This document shows positions 26,326 through 32,917 of a stretch of DNA of 32,917 nucleotides, piece after piece (within the stretch, counting starts at the first letter, position 1; each line of letters begins with the position of its first letter). The DNA lies in NCBI GenBank assembly GCA_023436145.1, contig JAEZKP010000062.1, positions 1 through 32,917 of the forward strand. The letters are read 5' to 3'. The notes under the pieces are model-generated. The model was not told the DNA's origin. It searched no databases and saw only the letters and a program-made list of their open reading frames with translations. The DNA is from Fibrobacterota bacterium (GTDB taxonomy: Bacteria; Fibrobacterota; Chitinivibrionia; Chitinivibrionales; Chitinispirillaceae). The position numbers were made by a program, and so were the translations under genes.

Positions 26326-26435
26326 TTTACGGACCAGTGAAACTTTTTCTCTCTTCAACCTGTCTTTTATTTTACCATTTACATCGTCAGTATGACAATG
26401 TAATTTAAAGCCAAAAGAACTAATCTGGAGATACG

Positions 26436-26699
26436 ATGAAACGATTTGAAGAGCTATTTGTTGAGCTGAAAAAAAAGGCGGAATTGAAAGATCCGCAATC
26501 CGGCACAGTTATAGAGCTTGGGAAAGGTAAGCATTTTATAGGAAAAAAAATAATCGAAGAAGCTGGAGAAGTCTGGATGGCTGCAGAGTATGAAGGCAGG
26601 GAGAAAACAGCAGAGGAGATCTCCCAGCTTCTGTACCATATACAGGTAATGATGATCAGCTGCGATCTTTCCCTGGAAGATGTTTACAGGTATTTGTGA
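26436..26699 (+). CDS. hisE: Phosphoribosyl-ATP pyrophosphatase
   Basis: An 87-residue protein matching free-standing HisE, the second enzyme of histidine synthesis, which removes pyrophosphate from phosphoribosyl-ATP. The conserved acidic metal-binding region reads KIIEEAGEVWMAAE (about 38-51) and AEEISQLLYHIQVMM (about 59-73). It is not fused to HisI. GGAG lies five bases before the ATG. hisG follows 156 bases downstream on the same strand, while the other his genes are absent from the window. The intervening gap has a small hairpin (26767-26784) but no T-run, so the two genes could share a transcript. Confidence 0.95.
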   Translation: MKRFEELFVELKKKAELKDPQSGTVIELGKGKHFIGKKIIEEAGEVWMAAEYEGREKTAEEISQLLYHIQVMMISCDLSLEDVYRYL

Positions 26700-26766
26700 A
26701 GAACACCTGCTTTTTTCAGAATAAATTCAAAATCAGGAAAGGACAGGTTATTTCTGTAGCTAAATA

Positions 26767-26784
26767 GCATCACTGCTATGATGC
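26767..26784. repeat. Small hairpin between hisE and hisG
   Basis: GCATCA (26767-26772) pairs with TGATGC (26779-26784) across a 6-base loop. It is not followed by T residues, so it is not a typical terminator. It could be an RNA-processing or stability element in a hisE-hisG transcript. Confidence 0.3.
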
Positions 26785-26855
26785 AGAAGCAAGGAAATCC
26801 ATCTTTTGCATATTTTTTCTATTAACTTCTGCTAAATTTCCAAAGGAAACCTCAA

Positions 26856-27704
26856 ATGTTAAAAATTGCTATTCCCAACAAGGGAACTCTTTCTGAAGAT
26901 GCTATTCGTCTGGTAAGCGAATCGGGTTACTACTGCAAACGCAACTCCAGCGAACTTGTAATAACCGATGCAGCAAATGGAATAGAGTTCTATTTTCTCC
27001 GCCCCAGAGACATTGCAGTGTATGTGGGCAGCGGATTTCTTGACCTTGGAATAACCGGTCGGGATCTTACCATGGACAGTGGTACTACGGTCCATGAGGT
27101 CTTGTCCTTAAACTTCGGGCACTCCTGCTTCTATTATGCAGTACCTAGGGAGTGCGGTCTGACTCCAGATTCTTTTAATGGTTTACGGATAGCCACCTCC
27201 TATCCCAGAATTGTCCAGAATGATCTTCAAAAAAGAGGCATTAATGCTTCGATTGTAAAACTGGACGGAGCAGTGGAGATCTCTATTAGACTTGGTGTTG
27301 CCGATGTGATTGCGGATGTAGTGCAGTCAGGACGTACCTTAACCGAGGCAGGTCTGGTAAAAATAGGTGAACCACTGATGAGATCGGAAGCAATTTTAAT
27401 TTCCCGTACAGCTGAAACTATTACCTTACCGGAGGCATCCCTTTTTCTTAAACGACTTAAGGGAATAATAGTAGCCCGGGAATTTGTCATGGTGGAATAT
27501 GACATCCCGAAATCCGAGCTCGCCCGTGCCTGTGATATAACCCCAGGAATCGAATCGCCCACAATTGCTCCTCTAAGTAATGAAAATTGGATGGCAGTTA
27601 AAGCCATGATCAAGAGAGCAGACATGAATCGGGCCATGGACCTTCTCTCAGAGATCGGAGCAAAGGGAATAATTGTAACCGAGATAAAGACTTGCAGAGT
27701 TTGA
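26856..27704 (+). CDS. hisG: ATP phosphoribosyltransferase, long form
   Basis: A 282-residue protein that catalyses the first step of histidine synthesis, joining ATP and PRPP. The N-terminal LKIAIPNKGTLSEDAIRL, the DLGITGRDL segment near 67-75 and the PRPP-binding DVIADVVQSGRTLTEAGL (about 151-168) are diagnostic. Residues about 207-282 form the C-terminal ACT-like regulatory domain of the long, self-contained type (ending GAKGIIVTEI), so it needs no HisZ and is likely feedback-inhibited by histidine. AAGGA precedes the ATG. A strong terminator lies 10 bases after the stop. Confidence 0.97.
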   Translation: MLKIAIPNKGTLSEDAIRLVSESGYYCKRNSSELVITDAANGIEFYFLRPRDIAVYVGSGFLDLGITGRDLTMDSGTTVHEVLSLNFGHSCFYYAVPRECGLTPDSFNGLRIATSYPRIVQNDLQKRGINASIVKLDGAVEISIRLGVADVIADVVQSGRTLTEAGLVKIGEPLMRSEAILISRTAETITLPEASLFLKRLKGIIVAREFVMVEYDIPKSELARACDITPGIESPTIAPLSNENWMAVKAMIKRADMNRAMDLLSEIGAKGIIVTEIKTCRV

Positions 27705-27713
27705 GGTTTGTTT

Positions 27714-27742
27714 GGGACATTCACAATATGAATGTCCCTTTT
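27714..27742 (+). terminator. Intrinsic terminator of hisG
   Basis: GGGACATTC (27714-27722) pairs perfectly with GAATGTCCC (27730-27738) across a 7-base loop, followed by four T. It lies directly after hisG and before the convergent DUF3078 gene. Confidence 0.85.
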
Positions 27743-27779
27743 CGCAGTTCTCCAGGACCAGTGTGTTATTTCTGATTAT

Positions 27780-28643
27780 TTACTGCGCTGCATTGTTGTT
27801 CCTGAACATATAGGTAACCCCTAAAGAGGTAACGTTTTTGAAACTGGCCGAGAGATCGATTTCTTTATCATACAATAACTGCATATAGACATTTAACATC
27901 AGATATTTGGTGATGTTTACATTCAGGGTATTCTCCCAGTTTACATCTGGATGTCTCCACCGGTCATCCGGTTTATCTTGACTAGTAGCCAAAGCTTCAT
28001 AAATCTTGCACACACTCTGAAATTTTATCCAACCATCTCTGTTTGAGGCATTCAGCTCAGAAACATATTCCAAACCACCATCGTTGGTATGGTCCAAACC
28101 CTCATTTTGAAAAAACGTTTGTCGCAGTGCCCCTCCCAGACGCATGGTCAGATCAATATTTTTGTTTTTAATAAGCTGTACCGCTCCACCAAAACTCTCC
28201 AAAACCTGTGATGGATTGAAATAGTAGGTTTTTGTACTGTCAGACTCATCAAAAAACTGGGAAACATAACGTACTGCAATAAAAGGGTTGGTGGTTTTTG
28301 TAACAGTTAATTTAAGAACCGATTCAAATTCTACCAGATCGGTGGATTTCACCGGGTCAGAAAAACCGGATCTGTTTTCTTTCTGGTAATTGATCCTGCC
28401 ATAAGAAAGTTTTAAAACGTTACGATTATGTAAAAATGTGTTAAATTGCCGCTGCGCCTCACCGTTGAACTGTGCAGTCAAAGACAGAGCGCCTTTTTCA
28501 TCACCGTTCCAGTTTTTGGAGTAATACTGGAAAGACCCCATCAAATTAGCGTTTAAATTTATTTCCCAGGGAGTAGGTTCTGCAGCATTTGCAGAAAATA
28601 AGGAAGCTGCAACTAATAAATGGGTTATGTGTTTTTTCAACAT
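27780..28643 (-). CDS. DUF3078-like outer-membrane beta-barrel protein
   Basis: A 287-residue protein with a clear signal peptide (residues 1-20, ending ANAA). The mature part begins with WEINLNANLMGSFQYYSKNWNGDEKGALSL, which resembles the DUF3078 family of predicted outer-membrane barrels common in Bacteroidota and relatives (a W..N.N....Q....NW..G....L pattern), and continues with alternating hydrophobic strands typical of a barrel. It ends with MLNVYMQLLYD and a final strand LGVTYMFRN. The function of the family is unknown. AGGA precedes the ATG. Its 5' region is unusual: a GC-rich hairpin lies 60-80 bases upstream and a likely structured RNA with its own terminator further upstream, so leader control is possible. 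Confidence 0.78.
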   Translation of the reverse strand: MLKKHITHLLVAASLFSANAAEPTPWEINLNANLMGSFQYYSKNWNGDEKGALSLTAQFNGEAQRQFNTFLHNRNVLKLSYGRINYQKENRSGFSDPVKSTDLVEFESVLKLTVTKTTNPFIAVRYVSQFFDESDSTKTYYFNPSQVLESFGGAVQLIKNKNIDLTMRLGGALRQTFFQNEGLDHTNDGGLEYVSELNASNRDGWIKFQSVCKIYEALATSQDKPDDRWRHPDVNWENTLNVNITKYLMLNVYMQLLYDKEIDLSASFKNVTSLGVTYMFRNNNAAQ

Positions 28644-28703
28644 TCAGGATTTTCCTTTGGTAATAGCTTTAAGTGATTAAATTACTTTCCTGCACGGAAA
28701 CAC

Positions 28704-28726
28704 CGGTGCCGTCTGACGGGTCACCG
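28704..28726 (-). repeat. GC-rich hairpin in the DUF3078 gene's 5' region
   Basis: CGGTG/CACCG (28704-28708 and 28722-28726) and CCGT/ACGG (28709-28712 and 28716-28719) stack into a bulged hairpin with a 3-base loop. It lies about 60 bases upstream of the start codon. It may belong to the mRNA leader; no T-run follows it. Confidence 0.4.
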
Positions 28727-28786
28727 TACAGAGAGCTTAAAAATATATGCTATGAACCATAGGAGGCAAGCTGAGTTGCTGACCTG

Positions 28787-28818
28787 AAAAAAAAGCTCCG
28801 ACCCAAATGGATCGAAGC
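28787..28818 (-). terminator. Strong intrinsic terminator ending a minus-strand RNA
   Basis: Read on the minus strand, GCTTCGATCC (28818-28809) pairs over ten positions, two of them G-T, with GGGTCGGAGC (28804-28795) around a 4-base loop, and eight T follow (28794-28787). It is the best intrinsic terminator in the window. No gene ends in front of it, which implies a non-coding transcript or a leader with attenuation upstream of the DUF3078 gene. Confidence 0.85.
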
Positions 28819-29125
28819 TGTAAAAGTTTATTGTAAGGAAATTCTCCGGAAAAATCAGTATCTGAAAGTTTAATAAAACTCTCCGGAGGTCTCTTTCAGT
28901 ATATAACTACTAATAGTCACCTCCTTTCCTGGTTAGAATTTATTATTAGTCTACGTTTTATTTTCTGTCATTAGCAGGAATCATACACCTGAATCCGATC
29001 AATGGCGCAAGACTCCTGTTTTTCCAATCGGTTATGTGCGCCTCCTTTCGTGATTACTGTGTTTTGATCTGATCATTCTTGAGCTCAAGGATTACTTTGC
29101 CTGAACGGCTTCAAATTGATTACTT
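28787..29125 (-). ncRNA. Candidate structured RNA or attenuated leader
   Basis: A promoter-like pair (29132-29160) and a strong terminator (28787-28818) delimit a minus-strand RNA of about 340 nt containing no convincing ORF. Structure visible by eye includes a 12-base palindrome CTTGAGCTCAAG (near 29080), GCGC and CCGAT arms that cross-pair with downstream GCGC and ATCGG (near 29040-28995, pseudoknot-like), a 7-bp stem CTGAAAG/CTTTCAG (28862-28899) and two TCTCCGGA copies. Two AAAGGAGG Shine-Dalgarno-like motifs (29041-29048 and 28920-28927) lack a proper start codon behind them. It could be an sRNA or a riboswitch-like leader for the DUF3078 gene. No known family was recognised. Confidence 0.5.
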
Positions 29126-29131
29126 ACATTT

Positions 29132-29160
29132 CGTATATAAGAGCATTATTATTGTTACAA
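29132..29160 (-). promoter_or_regulatory. Candidate promoter for the minus-strand RNA
   Basis: On the minus strand TTGTAA (29155-29160) and TATACG (29132-29137) are separated by 17 bases, in AT-rich sequence. The start site would be near 29125. This is a pattern match only. Confidence 0.35.
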
Positions 29161-29442
29161 AAGTTTTTCTTTTTTGGGGAAGTATAGATTCGTTATATTC
29201 AATTGAACCAGACCCAAAAAGGCATTATTACCTAAAGACTTCAAAATTGTCTAGTTGAATTACATTCCAAAAACTGCTCTTCAACCCATAATCCAACCCA
29301 GACGCCCCGATTTTCTGAAAAAGAAAATGCACTGCTTTGGAATAATATTTGTATTTAACACTAAAGGTGCTTCCATTCTATTATTTAAAATTACTCTACT
29401 GCAAAGGTATTCTGCATAAAATCGCATTATCAGGATAAAAAG
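29161..29442. other. AT-rich intergenic region
   Basis: No gene, repeat or clear hairpin was found here. It presumably holds the promoter of the plus-strand multi-PAS kinase, but I cannot pick a convincing -35/-10 pair. Confidence 0.4.
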
Positions 29443-29496
29443 ATGAGCAGTTTAAGAGTCTCTATCCAGATAAATGATCTGCGGGGAAGTGGGTAG
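29443..29496 (+). CDS. Possible 17-residue leader ORF
   Basis: ATG at 29443 with AGGA seven bases upstream opens a 17-codon frame (MSSLRVSIQINDLRGSG) that ends in TAG at 29494-29496, eight bases before the kinase ATG and in a different frame. The kinase itself has only a weak ribosome binding site, so translation of this ORF could feed ribosomes to the kinase by re-initiation. It may equally be a chance ORF. Confidence 0.3.
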   Translation: MSSLRVSIQINDLRGSG

Positions 29497-29504
29497 AATC
29501 AGTA

Positions 29505-32500
29505 ATGAACATCAGCGCTGAAGAAACACGCTTTCTGGCTCAAAACATCACTCAGGTCGTTCGCGAGACACTGCTTGTTCTGGATGAAGACTTTCGGGTT
29601 GTGTCTGCCAGTGAGTCATTTTACCGGCAGTTTCAGCTGACGGTGAGCCAGACAGAAAACCGGCCTATCTTTGAACTGAGAGATCATCAGTGGGATATCT
29701 CTGAGCTAAGGAGTATGCTGCACACAGTGGTTTCCACCCGAGCTGCTATCCAGGATTTTAAGATCAAGCATCAGTTTTACAATCTGGGTGAAAAAACCAT
29801 GTTCCTTAATGCCAGATGCCTTTTTATGGAACACGATAAACCTGCATTGATACTATTAGCACTTGAGGATGTGACCGGACAGACAGCCCAGTTTCAGGAA
29901 CTGATTAAATCAGAACAGAAATACCACAAATTTGTGGAAGAATTAAACAGTATTATTATTGGTTTTGACCGGCAGGGGAATATAACCTTTTTTAATCATT
30001 TCAGTGAAAAGATCTTCGGGTACAACCGTAAAGAGGTTATTGGAAAATCTTTTATCGGTACCATTATTCCCTGTATAGATTCTCAGGGAACAGACAACTC
30101 ACATATTTGCCGGGGAATATTTGCAAATCCGGAAAACTACTATCAGAATGTGAGTGAAGGGATGCGAAAGGATGGCAAACGGATTTGGTTCTCCTGGAGC
30201 GCTAATGTGGTAAGAGATGTCGCAGATATCATAACAGAAGTTCTTGTAGATGGTAACGATATCACTGAACTAAAAAATCAAAGAAAAGAGGCAGAGGAGA
30301 ACTCTTCAATTCTAAATGCTCTTCTTAATTTTATTCCCGAAGGGATCATGATCACCGATTCCAGCAATATGATACGACGGATAAGCCGGTATGTGGGAGA
30401 GCTTTTTGAAATACCTCCTGAGCGACTTCTCAATACTAAAGTGCAGCACCAGTTTGAAGTATTAAATCTCCATTGGCCAGGTAAAAATAAAAATTACGGT
30501 TTAGAAGAGCTTCCCCTTTCCAGGGTTATTAATACCGGAGATACCTATACCGGTTTAGAATTGACTTTGCACTATAACGGCAGAAAAAAGTTCCTTTCCC
30601 TGTCAGTCGCCCCCATTCTGGACAATCAAAATGCAATCATCGGTACCGTAAGTGCATGGCGCGATATCAGTGAAAACCGACAAATGATAGCTGAAATGGC
30701 AGATCTGGCTAAATTTCCAGAAGAAGATCCCAACCCGGTTCTTCGGATAAACAGTGATGGAATCATTTTATATGTTAATAAAGCTAGTAAAGAAGTGCTT
30801 ACCAGACAACAGTGCCGTATCAATTCACATATCCCAGACAGCTGGAATAATAGAGTCCGGGAGGCAATCTCCAGTGGGACACATAAAACACTGGATACCA
30901 GATGTGGTGAAAGAGTCCTCTCTTTGAATATTGTTCCTATTGCCGATCAAGGCTATATCAACATCTACGCCAGTGATATTACCAGACGGCTGAAAGTAGA
31001 GGAGGAACTGAGGCTTGAAAGAGAACGGCTGCGAACCATTCTTGACAATTTAAACATAGGCATAATCTTCATGGATAAGCAGGGTAATCTCTCCACATTT
31101 AATAAAGCTATACTTAACTGGTATGGATACATCAGCGATTCTGAAATGTGGAGACACTCTTCAGATTACATCAACGAATTTGATCTTCTGGATGCAGACA
31201 ACAATATTATCCCTTTGCAAAGGTGGCCTGCACTGCGGGCTGTGAACGGTGACTATGTGAAAGATCTGGAGATTAAACTCACCCGCAAAAGCACTGGTGT
31301 ATGGCGCTGGATGAGTATCACCACTGTGCCCATATACTCTTCACAGGGAGAAGTGACAAACATCCTCATGAGTCTTTTAGATATCACCGAAAGCAAACTG
31401 GCTGGTGAGGCACTGCGTCAGAATGAAGCAATGCTAAACAGTATCATCGATACTCTTCCTGTGGGAATCATTATAGCAGATGCTAAAGGAAGAATTACCC
31501 GGATTAACGAGGCCTCCAGAAAAATATGGGGCTCGCCTCCAGAAACTCAGGACTGGCGTCAGTATGGGCAATGGCCTGGCTGGTGGCCAGATACCGGGAA
31601 AAGGATTAAAGCTGAAGAATGGGCTATGGCCAGATCTTTGAATAGCGGTGAAGAGGTGCGTAATGAACTTATAATGAACAGGAAATTTGGTACTAATGAG
31701 TTCCGTTATTTCTTAAACAATTCTACTCCATTGCGAAACACTAAAGGCACTATTATCGGTGGTTTAGTTGCTATTATGGATATCACCGAGCGGCTGGAAG
31801 CAGAAAAGAAATTAAAGGAAGTATTAGCACAGGCAGAGGAAGGTAGAAATATTCTTTCGGCTCTTATGAAAAATATTCCTTTAGGAATCGCTATCGCAGA
31901 TGCACCGGATGTAAATATCCGCATGGTAAGCAAATACGGATTAAAAATTCTGGGTAGATCTGCAGAGAAAGTTACAGGTATTCCAGCTTCTGATCATCAA
32001 TCAATATGGAGTATCTGGCATGCCGATGGTGTTACTCCAGGTTCAACTGAAGAACTTCCACTTACCCGGGCTACTTTAAAAGGAGAATTTGTCGAAAATG
32101 AAGAATGGTTTCTTAAACGTTCAGATGGAACACTGATACCTATACTTTGTAATGCCGGACCGATACGGGATGATGAGGGTAATATTATTGGTGGGGTTAT
32201 TGGATGGAGCGATATTACTGAGCAAAGGAAAGCCCGGGAAGCCATGAAAAGATATGCCGGCGAACTTGCCGCTGTTAACCAGGATCTGGAGTCTTTTTCC
32301 TACTCTGTTTCGCATGACCTTCGAAATCCTCTCAGTATAATCAGTAATTTTGTCGCTTTTCTGATTGAGGATTATTCTGCAATCCTCGATGAGCAAGGAA
32401 GAGAATACCTCTGGCGAATCGACAAAAGTATCGAAAAAATGCAGCAGCTAATTAATGATATTCTTAATCTGTCACGTATCGGCAGACAGGAGATAAGATT

Positions 32501-32917
32501 GTCAGATGTTAATCTGAGTCTGATAGTGGGTGACTATCTTGCAGAGTTACGTAGTACAAATCCTGAGCGTGAGACTGAATTTGTCATTCAACAAAACCTT
32601 CATGCCAGAGCCAATCCCCGCTTAATACATCTGGCAATTGAGAATATTCTGCGGAATGCATGGAAATTTACATCAAAAAGGAAGATCACCAGAATCGAGT
32701 TTGGTTCCACTGCCATCAACGGTAACACCGTTTATTTTGTTCGTGATAATGGTGCAGGGTTCGATCCTAAATTTGCGCGTAAGATTTTCGAACCTTTTCA
32801 GCGTGTTCATGCCGAAAAGCAATTTGGAGGGACAGGTGTGGGATTATCTATAGTACAGAAGGTGATAATGCGGCATGGAGGAAAGGTATGGGCTGAAGGG
32901 GAAACCGGTAAAGGAGC
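29505..32917 (+). CDS. Soluble multi-PAS sensor histidine kinase (3' end outside the window)
   Basis: Open from the ATG at 29505 to the window edge, at least 1137 residues with no transmembrane segment, hence cytoplasmic. About seven PAS units start near residues 15, 143, 270, 395, 510, 645 and 783; several end with the PAC-type DIT(E/R) motif (WRDISENR, SDITRRL, LDITESK, MDITERL, SDITEQR). The first resembles PAS domains fused to chemotaxis-type proteins. The HisKA motif YSVSHDLRNPL carries phosphoacceptor His937. The ATPase domain has the N-box IENILRNAWKF (about 1044), RDNGAGFDP (about 1080) and GGTGVGLSIV (about 1108), and the window ends just after it, so few residues should be missing. 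The frame upstream has a stop shortly before the ATG, which fixes the start. No partner regulator is visible; it may lie downstream. Confidence 0.93.
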   Translation, partial: MNISAEETRFLAQNITQVVRETLLVLDEDFRVVSASESFYRQFQLTVSQTENRPIFELRDHQWDISELRSMLHTVVSTRAAIQDFKIKHQFYNLGEKTMFLNARCLFMEHDKPALILLALEDVTGQTAQFQELIKSEQKYHKFVEELNSIIIGFDRQGNITFFNHFSEKIFGYNRKEVIGKSFIGTIIPCIDSQGTDNSHICRGIFANPENYYQNVSEGMRKDGKRIWFSWSANVVRDVADIITEVLVDGNDITELKNQRKEAEENSSILNALLNFIPEGIMITDSSNMIRRISRYVGELFEIPPERLLNTKVQHQFEVLNLHWPGKNKNYGLEELPLSRVINTGDTYTGLELTLHYNGRKKFLSLSVAPILDNQNAIIGTVSAWRDISENRQMIAEMADLAKFPEEDPNPVLRINSDGIILYVNKASKEVLTRQQCRINSHIPDSWNNRVREAISSGTHKTLDTRCGERVLSLNIVPIADQGYINIYASDITRRLKVEEELRLERERLRTILDNLNIGIIFMDKQGNLSTFNKAILNWYGYISDSEMWRHSSDYINEFDLLDADNNIIPLQRWPALRAVNGDYVKDLEIKLTRKSTGVWRWMSITTVPIYSSQGEVTNILMSLLDITESKLAGEALRQNEAMLNSIIDTLPVGIIIADAKGRITRINEASRKIWGSPPETQDWRQYGQWPGWWPDTGKRIKAEEWAMARSLNSGEEVRNELIMNRKFGTNEFRYFLNNSTPLRNTKGTIIGGLVAIMDITERLEAEKKLKEVLAQAEEGRNILSALMKNIPLGIAIADAPDVNIRMVSKYGLKILGRSAEKVTGIPASDHQSIWSIWHADGVTPGSTEELPLTRATLKGEFVENEEWFLKRSDGTLIPILCNAGPIRDDEGNIIGGVIGWSDITEQRKAREAMKRYAGELAAVNQDLESFSYSVSHDLRNPLSIISNFVAFLIEDYSAILDEQGREYLWRIDKSIEKMQQLINDILNLSRIGRQEIRLSDVNLSLIVGDYLAELRSTNPERETEFVIQQNLHARANPRLIHLAIENILRNAWKFTSKRKITRIEFGSTAINGNTVYFVRDNGAGFDPKFARKIFEPFQRVHAEKQFGGTGVGLSIVQKVIMRHGGKVWAEGETGKG

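Noticed and set aside
26436..27704. Complete histidine operon
   Set aside because: Only hisE and hisG are present; no other his gene is found before or after them in the window.
28900..29060. Remnant of a 16S rRNA gene, because of CACCTCCTTTC
   Set aside because: Only about 10 bases match; the sequence before it shows none of the conserved 16S 3'-terminal helix.
1..32917. CRISPR arrays, tRNA or rRNA genes
   Set aside because: No regularly spaced direct repeats and no recognisable tRNA or rRNA sequence were noticed on either strand; tRNA detection by eye is not exhaustive.

Overview
The window is about 33 kb of bacterial chromosome with moderate GC and the standard genetic code. Most start codons are preceded by GGAG-type ribosome binding sites. 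The gene content points to a Gram-negative member of the Fibrobacterota-Chlorobi-Bacteroidota group, most likely a Chitinivibrionia or Fibrobacterota-like environmental bacterium. The pointers are a TonB-dependent receptor, a DUF3078 outer-membrane protein, a 31-residue ribosomal protein bTHX, and two secreted proteins with C-terminal sorting-type tails. This placement is an inference from gene families; no rRNA gene is present to test it.

Positions 1-7000 (minus strand) hold a compact four-gene signalling operon. In transcription order it encodes a TonB-dependent receptor-like protein, a REC-PAS-histidine kinase, a periplasmic YfiR-family protein and a membrane histidine kinase whose sensor region resembles the CHASE8-HAMP part of YfiN. 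The yfiR-like stop overlaps the kinase start. I read it as a trans-envelope sensing circuit in which the YfiR/YfiN pairing feeds a phosphorelay instead of a diguanylate cyclase. It is the most interesting system in the window.

Positions 7000-9780 are accessory. They hold a 578-bp non-coding segment bounded by 12-bp inverted repeats, a small P-loop kinase, the tiny bTHX gene, and a decayed parallel beta-helix protein (one in-frame stop and one frameshift) that ends in a sorting-type tail.

Positions 9780-22411 (minus strand) hold a secreted GH43 enzyme with two ricin-type lectin modules, an SDR oxidoreductase, a radical SAM protein, an RlpA-like lipoprotein, a ferritin-like protein, myo-inositol-1-phosphate synthase, a beta-propeller protein, a TPR-bearing lytic transglycosylase, an FAD oxidoreductase and a polysaccharide pyruvyl transferase. 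Cell-envelope and polysaccharide functions dominate.

Positions 22639-27704 (plus strand) hold metabolic genes: a full-length cobalamin-dependent methionine synthase (metH), then hisE and long-form hisG, ending at a clear intrinsic terminator. A convergent DUF3078 gene follows. Upstream of it lies a non-coding stretch containing a likely minus-strand structured RNA or leader that ends in a strong terminator. The window closes inside a plus-strand soluble histidine kinase with about seven PAS domains, cut off near the end of its ATPase domain and preceded by a possible 17-codon leader ORF.
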